Shown here piece by piece: positions 35,736 to 46,546 of a stretch of 64,000 bases of DNA (position 1 is the stretch's first letter; each line of letters begins with the position of its first letter). The notes under the pieces were generated by a model, which was given only the letters and a program-made list of their open reading frames with translations, ran no database searches and was not told the DNA's origin. The position numbers were made by a program, and so were the translations under genes. The stretch covers positions 42,284,001-42,348,000 of the forward strand of contig OX485806.1 of assembly GCA_950295325.1 (NCBI GenBank). The letters run 5' to 3'. This DNA is from Polytrichum commune (Eukaryota > Streptophyta > Polytrichopsida > Polytrichales > Polytrichaceae).

Positions 35736-37769
35736 TTATGGTTACAACTCGGAGCCAACATCATCGTTCTCCGTCTCCGGCATCATCGCAAGGTCAATCT
35801 TTATACCCGTGATAGCACCCGACGAGGTTTTTTAGCCTACTTCGGCGTGGGGGACTGCCACTCGGTCTCACGTCCTTTGGGTGGGATCCTTTGACGAGAT
35901 GGAGGAGGAGACGCGAGGCGGCATCCGGGACCGATTTTCTGGTCCAGCGGGGACCATTTCCTTGCAAGATTGGAAAATTTGGTTCAGAATATGGATGAGG
36001 GAGAAGCGTCAACGCAATACCAACTTCAATGATTGGTATGCGTTCGAGCTTCTGTCACAGCATTTGGAGCACGAAGCTCTCCAAACCTATGAGTAATGGA
36101 CGGATGCTCATTGGATGGAGTTGTGCCAAGTGGAGCGGTACTGGGAGACTCGGGTTGAGTTGGTGTCCGCATTGAAGGAAGGCGCAGCTTCCAGTTTGAT
36201 GGCCGTTCCTGAAGTTAAGCCAGAGGTACCGGAGGGAGATATGTGGTGGATGTGGAGGGAGCTCCTCCTGGTGAGTCGAGGGCTAGGGGTCCTGCTCTTG
36301 CCGCGGCGAGTACTTCGAGCCCCATTCTTCCACTGTCACGTTATGCCCAGGCTACCCAGGCGGCATTAGCTTCTTTAGGAGCTCCGCCGGATTTTGGTCC
36401 TCTGCAGGAATTCCAACTCCATTTGGAGGAGGAATATGGAGGCTTCCGCCGCGATCAAATGCAGCGTATCCAGGACTTTCGACGGGAGAAAGATGACACA
36501 CCTCGTACCATGTACACGAGGTTGGTGAGGTTTGCCAGGGAATCTGGAGGTGTTTTTGCTAAGAGCCAGTTGGTAAAGGTGTTTTTGTCAAAGATTGACA
36601 AACGCCTCATTGACTTAGCTTTGCCCAGGATCATCATGGATTTTGGTGGCCAAGCGACATTTGCGGAAGCTTTCGCCATTGTTGAGCAGTGTGATCGTGC
36701 ATTGTGTCAGCACGACTCCACTGACTTGGTGTCCATGCTAGTGGATTCTAGCAAATCCCGGAAAGTTCCGGTTGCGACTGCGGGGTTGGCGGAGGCAGAA
36801 ATGGACAGGACCTTGCATTGTTCGTCTTGTGGGCAGGCGGGCCATGCTAAGAAAGATTGTCCTTCAAAGCAAAAGCAAGCCCAGACCGTCACTACTCCGA
36901 AGCGGAAACCATTTGTTCCCTCTAAGGGCGCGGCAAAGGGGGCGGGTAATCAGTTACCCAAACAGTTGAAGTGTTCCCATTGTGGGCGGAACAATCACGC
37001 AGTGGAGAACTGCTTCGCTCTCCATCCAGAGAAACGTCCTTCTTCCGAACGGGAAAAGACGTTGAAGGCGAAGATTGGTGTCTTAGAGGAGAGGTTCAAA
37101 ACTTTGGCATCATCTAGCCAAATTTTGGACTCACCATCTACCTCCGGAACTAAGGCTAGTTCTTCCACTCCAGATTATTATATGTTTGGAGCTTCTGGAC
37201 AGGTGGTGAGTTCCGCAGCGGTGACACGTGCTCAAACCGTGTCACAATCCACGCCTCCGACCACAGGGGAGTCTGTGGACAACTTACGCGCTCGGAACAA
37301 TGGTCCTGCGGATCAAATTGGCCAGGCACGTCTTCCATTGTCTTTTGGATTGGCTGACGCTGCCCAATCTATCAGTGGTCGTAATCCGAGCTTGGAGGCT
37401 TCGAATCCGGAGACCGACGTGGTGCACACTTTGGCATCCAAAGTGTTGCACATCCCTTTGTTCACAGCGATGGAGTGGTCGTCATCAGATGTCCAACCTG
37501 CTAAGGTTTTTCACCTAGCAGGTAGGATTTTGGAGGGAAAGGCATCCCCATCTTCTTTGACTGTGGCTCAAGCTGCCGCGGACCTTCCTACCACGGAGGA
37601 TCCGGAGGAAGCGGCCAAACGGCGAGCGAGGCTTGCGGCTGAGGCCATTATGTCTTTTGACGCACACACCTCAGATGGCCAAGAGCCCACCTCATCTTAT
37701 GATTCACCAGCCTCCGCAGGTGCAGCTTATCTCTCAAATGTAGCTGCTCGACCTGCTCGCGAGTGTTAA
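35736..37769 (+). pseudogene. Gag of methyltransferase retrotransposon
   Basis: The N-terminal part includes APDEVF (about 35815) and SFDEMEEET (about 35890), also seen at 63740-63835. It continues through GGIRDRF and LSQHLEHEALQTYE, with a stop at 36094. A frameshift near 36240 moves to the frame of 36243-37769. The capsid-like region includes EEYGGFRRDQMQRIQDFRRE and FAKSQLVKVFLSKI. Two CX2CX4HX4C zinc knuckles lie at 36819-36860 and 36972-37013. A low-complexity Ser/Thr/Ala stretch follows. The stop at 37767-37769 (TAA) breaks the link to the protease; the same frame continues beyond it. Confidence 0.85.
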
Positions 37770-38112
37770 CGCATTCGACCTGGCTTTGTACGGATGGTGA
37801 ATGATTCCGAGATTTTGATGGTCCATCGGACTAGGGGCAACCCTATTCGCGTTGCTCCCCAGTGTGTGATGATGGATTCAGGAGCACAACCTGTTATGAT
37901 CGGCAAGACGCTTGGCGCAGGCATTGCGGTTGACAACCGACGACTTGGCTCCATGCCCATTTACCATCGTCACATCTATTGGCCACGTGGAGCGGGCCAC
38001 TGGTTGTACTTGGGAGCCATTACAGCTTAGCTTCTAAGTGAAGCCTGGAGATTCACCCGCACCTCTTTTTCTTAGGTGTGCGGTGACGGATGCGACCAAC
38101 TATGACATTTTA
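37770..38112 (+). pseudogene. Aspartic protease of methyltransferase retrotransposon
   Basis: The catalytic DSGA motif is at 37875-37886, within CVMMDSGAQPVMIGKTLG. The domain ends with NYDILVGQQTLYPLGF (about 38098-38145), the usual D-I-L-x-G close of retropepsins. A frameshift near 38030 separates the halves: the first is in the frame of 37794-38030, the second in that of 38038-38787. Confidence 0.8.
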
Positions 38113-39534
38113 GTTGGTCAGCAAACACTTTATCCCCTCGGTTTTGGTTTGGACAACTGGACAGAGGAGGCTTGGATTCGACCAGGTTGGTCAGCTGGAG
38201 ACGGCCGTAAGGAATTTATTCCTCTGGCCTTTGCCGCGGCCGCCACCATCGAACCATTATCCATGGTTTTTGGGTGCAATACTATTGTGGATACATTGCC
38301 TTATGGATCCGCATTATTGGAGGAGTCATTGGCATTCATGGGGGATGTTGAAGACCCACGAGAGATGGCACCTAGACGTGCCTTGGTGCACCATCCTAAG
38401 GACCCTCTACCTCCGTGGCATGATTCCTCTGGCTTGTTCCAAAAATGTGAGGACATTGTCCTCTCCCTTGGTTCTACCACACATTTCATTCCGGATGGTT
38501 CATCCACGTTGGCACGTCCCATTTTGTGGCGGCCGCCAGACACTGGAATTACTTTAGTGGAGTTGTTTGGGGGCATCGGCACGGGATTAGCAGCCGTATT
38601 GGAGGCTGGCCTTACACTCACACGGTATGTCTATGTGGACAACTCTCAAGTGTCCACCCGTGTGGCTCGTCACCATCTTCACCAATTAATGGTGTTGTAC
38701 CCTCAACAGTTGCCTTCAACTGCCATTCATGGGTGTTTTTCACGTCTACCTTGTGATGTCACACTCATCAGTGATGCCGACTTATGACACTTGGATCCAG
38801 TGGATATGGTGATTGCGGGATGGCCATGCCAGGGCCATTCACATGCTGGAACAGGCGGAGGACTAGAGGATCCCAAGTCTAGTCTATTTTGGGACCTCAT
38901 TCGCCTCATGCAGTGGTGGTAGTCCCACCAACCTTTCCGTCCAGGGTATATTTTCGAGAATGTACCTTTGTTGGGAGACTCTCGGGACAAGGTGTTGGAA
39001 GGCGATTATTATGTTCGTCAACACCTTAGAGATCCCATTTTTGTGGATGCCACGAGCATTGGTTCTTATGCCCACCGGCCTCGGTGGATTTGGACCAACC
39101 TCGCACCATCATCTACTTTAGCTACAGCATTTTCTGCGGTGCCTCCACCTTTTGATCAAAAGGTGGATGACATCTTGGATCCAAACCGGACTTCTTTGCC
39201 GGTTGTTCGAGATAATTTACCCCCGTTGGCATTGGTCAACAAAATGGGGGCACCACGGCGGGCCTTTCCCACATTTATGACGTTTCCACAGTCATTCGCT
39301 TTCCGCGATAGGGGGCCGGGTATGGTGTGGGATGTTCACACCAAAACCCACACCGAACCATTGGCTGACGAACGGGAGCGTGCCATGGGATTCCGCAGTG
39401 GCACCACCGCAGCTCCCGGCCTTTCTGAGGGCCAACGACGCTTCGTGTTGGGCCAAACTATGGATCTTCATACCATGGTGTGGACTGTTGCTTTATGCCT
39501 TTCATTGCCAAGGCATCGTGGTGACCAATAGTTG
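38113..39534 (+). pseudogene. C5 cytosine DNA methyltransferase domain (DNMT3/DRM-like) in polyprotein
   Basis: After a linker, the domain begins with motif I LVELFGGIGTGL (core 38563-38586), the SAM-binding loop. Motif IV is AGWPCQGHS with the catalytic Cys codon at 38827-38829. Motif VI is FENVP with its Glu at 38956-38958. Motif VIII AHRPRW has RxR at 39076-39084. The end carries RAMGFRSG and RRFVLGQTMDLHT, matching motifs IX-X of DNMT3-type enzymes. Motifs are in order I-IV-VI-VIII-IX-X with no DRM-style rearrangement. Catalytic residues are intact, but stops at 38785 (TGA), 38920 (TAG) and about 39529 (TAG) break the frame. It would transfer a methyl group from S-adenosylmethionine to cytosine C5. 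Confidence 0.9.
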
Positions 39535-40645
39535 TCTCTGGGGGCAGAGGACTCTGGTCAGGGGGCACAGCAGTCCACACCCATGGAGGAAGGAATTCAC
39601 GCCATGGTTGGAGAAGCCGAACGAATTTCTCAATTCGAGCAGCATGTGATGGAGGAGCTTTGAGCTCAATATTTTTACACTGCTTCAGTTTCTTCGCCTC
39701 CGGTGGTGGCTTCATCATCACATATTGGTGGTTATGAAGAAATGTCAGACTCTAGTGCTAGCACCGAGACTGGGGGCATGGTTAAGGCCCCCTCCTCTCA
39801 TTAGCAATTAGAGTCTGTGCCAGCATCAGGTGGTTCTCCTTTGGTGGAGAGGGAGACTACAGAGTTTGATGATTGGCTACTTGAATTAGGCCTTCGTCTC
39901 ACTGGTGCTGAGGCACGGAAGGTACGAGCATTTATTCGCTCGTACCGTAGATGTTTTGCTTTTAGCCTTCAGGATCTTAAAGGTTATAAAGGAAAACCCT
40001 ACCACATTCAGTTGGAGGACGACCATCCCATTTTTCGGAGACCTTACAGGCTCGTTGCCGAGAGCTCTTGGCAGCAGGGCTAATCGAACTTTCCAACGGG
40101 AAATATGCTTGTGCTACGGTTATGCCATCAAAGAAGGATATCTTTGGCAATTGGACGGAGAAACGGATGTGTGGGGATTACCGTCCAGTTAATCGGAAGA
40201 CCAAGTTGGATCGGTATCCCATGCCAATCTCGGAGGAGTTGTTCGATGCCATTGAATTTTCTCGGGTCTTCAGCACCTTGGACTTGAGATCCGGATATCA
40301 CCAACTTCCATTACTTAGGGGAGATCGGGTGAAGACCGCATTTTGGGGAGTTGATCATGATGGGAAAGATCAACTATACCATTGGAAGTTTCTTCCATTT
40401 GGCCTCAAGAATGCGCCTGCTGAGTTTCAGAGAGTGATGGACGAAGTTCTCTCTAGCTCGTCTTTTGCTCGGTGTTACATTGATGACGTAATCATTTTCA
40501 GCAAAACACCACAAGAGCATGTAAAGCATCTTCAAGCCGTTTTTGAGCGATTATGGCGGTGGGGATTGCGCTTGCACCATGGCAAGTGCAAGTTTTTCCA
40601 TGACCGACTAGCATATCTAGGTCATATGATTATCCCATGAGGTCT
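39535..40645 (+). pseudogene. Reverse transcriptase of methyltransferase retrotransposon
   Basis: A linker with stops at 39661 and 39802 joins the methyltransferase to RT in the same frame. RT residues include KGKPYHIQLEDDHPIFRRPYRL (about 39980-40050), a frameshift near 40065, then RMCGDYRPVNRKT, FSTLDLRSGYHQ, FGLKNAPAEFQR and the catalytic CYIDDVIIFS (YIDD at 40476-40487). A TGA stop near 40638 interrupts the connection to RNase H. Confidence 0.9.
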
Positions 40646-41201
40646 TGGGGTGCAACAAGCTAAGGTGGACGCCTTGCAGAAGATCCCGGCACCGGTCGAT
40701 GTGTCGAGACTTTGTGCTTTCTTGGGCTTGGCGAATTACTATCGTCGATTCGTCAAGAACTTCAGCTTGATCGCCAAGCCTCTTACCATTCTCACGAGCA
40801 AGGACCAACCTTGGGCTTGGGGTCGTGAGCAGCAACAGGCATTTGAGACATTGAAGCAGAAACTGGGTGCAGCTCCAGTGCTTCGACGTCCGGATGTTTC
40901 CAAATCCTTCCAGTTGCATACGGATTGGAGTTTATTGGGTTTGGGAGTAGTTCTCACTCAGAAGGATGATTTTGGCCGGGAGTATGTTGTTGCTTACGCT
41001 TCGCGAAGAAATAACACGGCGGAGGTTAATTATTCGTCCTACGAAGGAGAAGCATTGGCGGCGGTATGGGCTATTGCCCATTTTCGGCCGTATCTTTATG
41101 GTGAGCACTTTACTTTAGTGACTGACCATCAGCCGTTACGGTGGCTCATGGAGTCGGATAAGCTTACTGGCAAGCTTGCCAAGTGGGCTTTGTTGCTCTA
41201 G
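40646..41201 (+). pseudogene. RNase H of methyltransferase retrotransposon (C-terminus deleted)
   Basis: It starts with the RT connection (VDVSRLCAFLGLANYYRRFV) and continues with FQLHTDWSLLGLG (first Asp), YSSYEGEALAAVWAI (Glu) and FTLVTDHQPLRWL (Asp). It stops at 41199 (TAG, expected CAG). The Asn/Asp-containing end of the domain is missing because of the deletion at about 41225. Confidence 0.88.
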
Positions 41202-41935
41202 GAATATGACTTTGAGTTGGATCGTGTGTTGGTACGTTTTGGAGCACCGGCTGAGGTGTTGACGGACCAAGGGAAGGAGTTCCTTGGTACTTTTGAGGAG
41301 TTGTGCACCAAGGCGCTCATAGATCACCGCACCACCTCTCGGGATCATCCGGAGGCAGATGGCTTGGCTGAACAGGTTGTTCAGACAACCAAGCATGGTT
41401 TGAGGAAGTATGGATTACTTTGGGGAAGCCACCGGGATTGGGACCTTATGTTGCCTTGGATTGCTATGGGCTATCGATTTGGTAGGCAGGCCTCTTTGGC
41501 ATCCTACAGCCCGTATAAGTTATTGTATGGACGTGAGCCTATTCCCCCGAGTTCTATTCGGGAAAAGTTAGCTCCTGTTGTGGACTTGGATGACCCAAAC
41601 ATTTGGGCAGAGTGTTTGCAGGAGCGGGCTCAATTCTTCCAGAGAGCCATGCCTATGGCCATGGAGAATTTGTCCATTGCTCAACACTGTGACACATTGC
41701 GTTATGCACGCATTTGCAGTGGTGCTTACCGACCTCAGTTGCGGAGATTTCGGCAAGGGGATTATGTTTATCTCCAACTTGAGGCGCCTACAACATTGGA
41801 TGTCAGGGCGGGGCGCACTATCCTTCGGGTGAAGGAGGTGTTGCCGAGTGGTTTGTTGTTGTTGGAAGGCAAGGATGGCAGGGAATGTCGCGAGCATTCC
41901 AAAAACTGTGCCCATGTCATCTACCCATTGAGGGT
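41202..41935 (+). pseudogene. Integrase, C-terminal half only
   Basis: After YDFELD, sequence that should continue RNase H jumps at about 41225 to RFGAPAEVLTDQGKEF, the second catalytic Asp region of the integrase. The HHCC zinc finger and first catalytic Asp are absent. Downstream come HPEADGLAEQ (Glu), YSPYKLLYGREP and FRQGDYVYL in the C-terminal SH3-like part. The join is in frame, as though a deletion (I guess near 0.8-1 kb) fused RNase H to integrase. Confidence 0.85.
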
Positions 41936-42127
41936 ACAGTTCATCCTGAACTGGCCGTCGTGCCAGAGGGTCTTCCATGTTTTGTGTGTGGAGAGAAGAA
42001 AGGAGCGGCTACTATGCTCTTGTATGATCAGTGTCAACGTGGTTGGCACATGACATGTTTGAGGCCACCTTTGACTTCTCTACCATCTGGACAGTGGAGT
42101 TGTCCTCGCTGTCGAGGATCTTCATGA
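41936..42127 (+). pseudogene. PHD-type zinc finger at C-terminus of polyprotein
   Basis: After the integrase, a frameshift near 41910 leads into PCFVCGEKKGAA...DQCQRGWHMTC...QWSCPRC (41978-42112) and a TGA stop at 42125-42127. The Cys/His spacing and the W near the end are those of PHD fingers, which bind histone H3 tails. It sits where chromoviruses carry a chromodomain. The third zinc ligand is Tyr (TAT at 42023-42025) where LLCDxC is expected; a G-to-A change of TGT explains it, so this copy would not fold correctly. Confidence 0.85.
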
Positions 42128-42388
42128 TCATGTGTGCTCAGGCCTGCCTAAATGGAAGATGAGGAGTTATGGCTTAGAAACGCAATCGACATGAGGCGGT
42201 GAAATTAATTCTGTGGAATCTGATGGCCAACCATCAGAGGCGATTAAGGATGGGGCTCACATTGCACCTAGCCTACAGTTCTTTGGGATGACGTTCGCCA
42301 CGCTAGTTTGTTGCGGAGCAATCCGTCATTATCCATACCCTTGGCTTAGCATTGGTCCTAGCTGCTTGGCGGGACTCCATAGTCAGCT
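42128..42388 (+). other. 3' untranslated part of retrotransposon
   Basis: No coding sequence lies between the PHD stop and the polypurine tract. Confidence 0.6.
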
Positions 42389-42398
42389 AAGGGGGGCA
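42389..42398 (+). promoter_or_regulatory. Polypurine tract (plus-strand primer)
   Basis: AAGGGGGGCA stands immediately before the LTR start TGTCGAG, the usual position of the plus-strand priming site. Confidence 0.75.
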
Positions 42399-42834
42399 TG
42401 TCGAGATGTGTTGTTCATGTGTGACCATGTTATGTTTTAGTGTTGTTTATTAATGGTGGTTGGTACTCGAGCTGCAGTGACACACGATCGGTATTTACAT
42501 GACAGCTGTGACGGTATGCGGCGTCAGCGATCACACCTTATCCGTTGGACTTCATCCATGTTTTGGATGAACCTTAGTTTTGGAAAGTGAGGCTCCTAAG
42601 TGAGGAGCCTCCTCCTTGGCTTGGCATTCTTGCCAAGTCAAGTCTTGTAAGTTAGTGTGTGAAGAGAGCTTGTGTGAGGTGTAGATTGCGTGATTTTGCA
42701 ATAAATTTTGAGTTCTTCTCCCTTTATTTACACTCTTGGATTCTCCCTTGGTGGAGTGAGAGATAGCTTGACTAATTGTGTGCATTTGAAGAGAGATTTA
42801 GAGCTCTTGATAGTGTTCCACTCTCTTCCTTGTC
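42399..42834 (+). repeat. 3' LTR of methyltransferase retrotransposon (3' end lost)
   Basis: It starts TGTCGAGATGTG directly after the polypurine tract. The stretch 42722-42832 is shared with 34122-34232. It stops abruptly at CTTCCTTGTC without a CA end, where a second LTR start begins. Confidence 0.78.
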
Positions 42835-42941
42835 TGTCGAGGTGTGTTGTTTATGTGTGACCTTGCTATGTTTTAGTGTTGTTTGTTAGTGGTGGTTGGT
42901 ACTCGAGCTGCAGTGACACACGATCGGTATTTACACGACAA
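42835..42941 (+). repeat. Second copy of the first 107 bp of the LTR
   Basis: TGTCGAGGTGTG...TTTACACGACA repeats 42399-42505 with a few differences. Its ends form TGTCG/CGACA. It may come from template switching during reverse transcription or from recombination between tandem elements. Confidence 0.75.
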
Positions 42942-43595
42942 TGCGAAGACAAGAATTTTGTGTATCAAGGGACAGGGAGGTCATTGCGTGGTAGAGGAAC
43001 ATGCTTAAATAATGACAAATCCGTGTTAGATGGACGTGTGCTTTCTTAAATTGATCGCCTAACCTCAAATTCATGTTGAATTTGAATGGAAGGAAGGATC
43101 AAAGGGCATAATGCCTTCCTAAAGCATGGGCCCATTGTACATTAATACATTGCTTGATAATGTTATGTAACCTAGGGCATGGCCACACTAGGGGTGTTGG
43201 GCTGGAACCAAAGAAGGCCAAGTGAGTTGGGAAGCTCCCAACCAGGTAGGGGGTTTAGTTATGGGTGTAGACCGCAACAGGCGGGTTTCTGATGGAGACG
43301 ACAACTGATCATTCAACCTCTTTTCTGTTATTGGGCTTCCAAGCTCCGAGGGCTCTCCGACCTCCCATGATGATGATGGTGGGCGCCAAAAATGCGATGG
43401 AGTAAGTCAGCCACAACTATGGCCTCTTATCAGCTTCAGTTTCAGCTATGTAACATTTGGGCGGGCTTTTCCTTTTGCAAAACAAGTTGGAAACGGAGCA
43501 TTTTTGGCAGCAACAAGGTGGATGATGGAGCCCTTGCTTGGTCGTTAAGTTAGGGTTGCAAAAAAAAATTCAGATGGTTATGGTCAGAAATGTGG
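42942..43595. other. Spacer
   Basis: No supported feature is seen. Confidence 0.4.
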
Positions 43596-43834
43596 TCAAG
43601 GTTGTCTATTGTGTCGTGACAGAGGCTAATCTCGGCATAATGTCGTGCCGTCACGACACGTATCCGTCACTACATTATGCCGGATGTTGTCTTTATCCTG
43701 ACGGACTTGAATTTTACCGAATTCTGTGTGTAATTACATTACCCCATTTCGGACACGTAGGATGTAAGATGTCCACGTGTGATGACTTGTCAGCAAAGTA
43801 GAGGTAAAGTGGGGAAAAAATTACTAGCCCCCGT
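43596..43834 (-). repeat. Long inverted repeat, left copy
   Basis: About 240 bases match the reverse complement of 56044-56287 at well above 90 percent by eye. They contain ATTGTGTCGTGACAG, CACGTGTGATGAC and TTACTAGCCCCCG. The repeat is cut at its inner end by the solo LTR at 43835. Confidence 0.85.
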
Positions 43835-45343
43835 TGTGAGGCCAAACCGCCCACCCTTAAGCGTCCTAGTCCGGGTGAGGGAATGGATCTCACATTCGTG
43901 TTCCCATGACTCCATCTTACCAACCTCGTGAGAATCCATCACATTTCCCATCAAATCTTGCACACCAATTTATTCCATAATGAGATTATAAGCATTAAAA
44001 AATGCTCTACCTTATCTATCCCCTTCTCTCTACACTAACTTACACACCAACTTCACTCATTACAAAAAGTTCATCCCTAGACCACCCTCTAATGATGGAG
44101 CAATACCCCCATTAAGTCCTTGGCCCTACCCGGTCCGTAACCGGCTCGTGCCCGGTATTCTACCCGGTGCAATGACCTTCTCATACCCGGTCTTCCCTCA
44201 GGGCATCAGTCCTTACCCCGTAGCAGCAACTATTTGCATTTCAGTCCGAGCTCCTGGATTCAGTCCGAGCTCCTTACCCATTAACAGCAACTACTTGCAT
44301 TTCAGTCTGAGCACCTGGATTCAGTCCGAGCTCCCCAGCATCTGCAACTACTTGCATTTCAGTCCGAGCTCCTGGATTCAATTCGAGCTCCCCAGCAGCT
44401 GCAACTACTTACATTTCAGTCCGAGCTCCTCAGCAACTGCAACTACTAGCATTTCAGTCCGAGCTCCTGGATTCAGTCCGAGCTCCCCAACAACTGCAAC
44501 TACTTGCATTTCAGACCGAGCTCCTGGATTCAATCCGAGCTCCCCAGCAACTGCAACTACTTGCATTTCAGTCCGAGCTCCTGGATTCAGTCCGAGCTCC
44601 TCAGTAGCTGCAACTACTTGCATTTCAGTCCGATCTCCAGGATTCATTCCGAGCTCCTCAGCAGCTACAACTATTTGCATTTCAGTCCGAGCTCCAAGAT
44701 TCAGTCCGAGCTCCCCAGCAGCTGCAACTACTTGCATTTCAGTCCGAGCTCCTTAGCCCTTCTTAATATGGTCGTCCCCTACCTAAATTCCACTAAGTTC
44801 CCCTACTTACTTCCCCTCCTAATTTCACTAATTCCACTAAGTCCCCCTACTTACTTCCCCTCCTAATTTCACTAATTCCACTAAGTCCCCCTACTTAATT
44901 CCCACATTTTTTTCCAACCTCTAAGAGCTGAACCTCCTAGAGAAGAGAGAGAGAGAGAGGAGAGGAGGAAGAAGAGAGGAAGAGAGAAGGAAAGAGAGGG
45001 GAGGGCACCCAAGACCACAAATCCCCTCAACCTTCACCTACTTAGTAGGACCTTATCCTATCCACTAAACCCTCACCCCTAAACCAACATAAACGTGTTC
45101 TAAATCAAACATTTAAATCAAAAGCACTTCTCCTTGCTTCACCAAAAACTACTCACTCAACCAAAACACTTCCTAATGTCACTAAGCTTCTACTTAACCA
45201 CACAAAATAGGCTTAAGGCCTAAAACATAAACCACACCAAACCTCACTCTTTTTATACTTTTGATTGTTTCAATAACACTTCAATTGCAATTCTAAATGA
45301 ATTCTAAACATAAAACACATATGAGCACTCATTTTGGGCTCCT
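43835..45343 (-). mobile_element. Solo LTR of gypsy family with large minisatellite
   Basis: It starts TGTGAGGCCAAACCGCC like the solo LTR at 4492 and finishes in a diverged ATTTTGGGCTCC near 45343. Because the last bases are changed, no target duplication could be matched (left 5-mer CCCGT). The interior is expanded by the repeat array at 44215-44756. Confidence 0.75.
44215..44756. repeat. Minisatellite, about 57-bp unit
   Basis: The unit contains GCAACTACTTGCATTTCAG and two GTCCGAGCTCC words. It is repeated about nine times, some units shortened. Both strands are open for 110-200 codons only because the unit length is a multiple of three; I do not call genes here. Confidence 0.9.
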
Positions 45344-46546
45344 TTGATCCTCCACTTGCCATGTTAAAAAATTTAGCACATCCTTCGAGTACCCCGTTAC
45401 CCGCGCTCACACAGAGGCGAGTTGACTGGGCGCGTCAGAAGGAATGTGCCAAAAAAACGGCCACCCTAAATACACCCACAAAACACGTGAATAATACTGT
45501 TTGTGAAAAAAAAAGTCCCCATAAAGGGACCCCACACTCCCCTGAGCACCCCGCTGGCACGCGCTCTTTGTCAGAGGAGGGCCGTCCGGGCGCCCACAAG
45601 GAATGGAATGGGGTATAACAAGTGGTCCCTTCCACTTATATACCCCATCCGCCTCCCCTCCCCCGTACCCGTCCCCCCCCCTCCCCCCCCGTCCGCTCCC
45701 CCTCTGCCACATGTCCCGACTAAAAGTAGGTGGCTGATAAAAATATTTATCTCATCTATTTATGACCGATTGAAAATAGGCATATATTTTCATCTATTTA
45801 CGAGCCGATTCAAAAGTGGGGTTGGATACGAATGGAATGGAATTCCACACATTTGGATATTAGGACTGTCATTTGTTTAAGACACATTTGTATATGAGTT
45901 ATACATACAAATGGAATTCAACACATTATTATGGATTCGATTTCCATTCGTTTAGGAGCAGGGTTTAGGGTGTTGGATATAAATGGAATTCACCACATTA
46001 TCTTGAGACCTTAAACTATTTGTTGGAATACTAGTGTGTTGATGGAATTAGTATATATAAACATGTCCAAAATTTAAAAAATGAAGACCTACTTACCCTT
46101 CAAAAAAATAGATGAATTTTTCTATCCTTCATGTTTCTCCAAACAAACATCACTACATTCCAATTGATGTTTTCAACTGGAATATTTGCACATAAAATGA
46201 AAAACTTCAAACTAGTACATAGATGACTTTTGATTAGGTTTTGTTTGTAAAAATCCCTCTCACATATTACTGTGCATGACACAAAAAGGTAGGTTGAATC
46301 TCCTTGACCGCGAAGCCTATTATTTCTTGTTAAAAATAAAACTCAAATCCTTCATCCAAAGTCATAGAAGTATGCAATAATAAACGGTTGGTTGAATTTC
46401 AAAATTAAAGAAAACTAAAAAATCATAAAGTTGGTACAACATATTATACAAGTACTAACTTTATTACTGCGACGACGATACAAATGCCCTTTGAAAATCA
46501 TATACATGAACAAACCATGCATAATCTAATATTCCACTTCATTCCA
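45344..46546. other. Spacer with C-rich tract
   Basis: A CCCGTCCGCC-type tract lies at about 45650-45712. Weak direct repeats of about 90 bases (45379-45470 and 45515-45605) share GCGCTC and AAGGAATG words. No gene is seen. Confidence 0.5.

Larger units (their letters stand above)
34122..42834 (+). mobile_element. Ty3/gypsy-type retrotransposon encoding a DNA methyltransferase and a PHD finger
   Basis: Plus-strand order: LTR remnant, leader, Gag with two CCHC knuckles, DSGA protease, C5 cytosine methyltransferase, reverse transcriptase, RNase H, truncated integrase, PHD finger, polypurine tract, LTR. The RT-RNase H-integrase order and protease type place it in Ty3/gypsy. At least nine stops and several frameshifts make it inactive, and a deletion removes the RNase H end and the first half of the integrase. 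Methyltransferases inside retrotransposons are known from dinoflagellates and charophyte algae; a land-plant copy that also ends in a PHD finger fits that theme. The left border is uncertain. Confidence 0.85.

Noticed and set aside
44148-44756. Open frame of 202 codons with repeated peptide
   Set aside because: It is a minisatellite whose unit length keeps frames open on both strands; no independent evidence of a gene.
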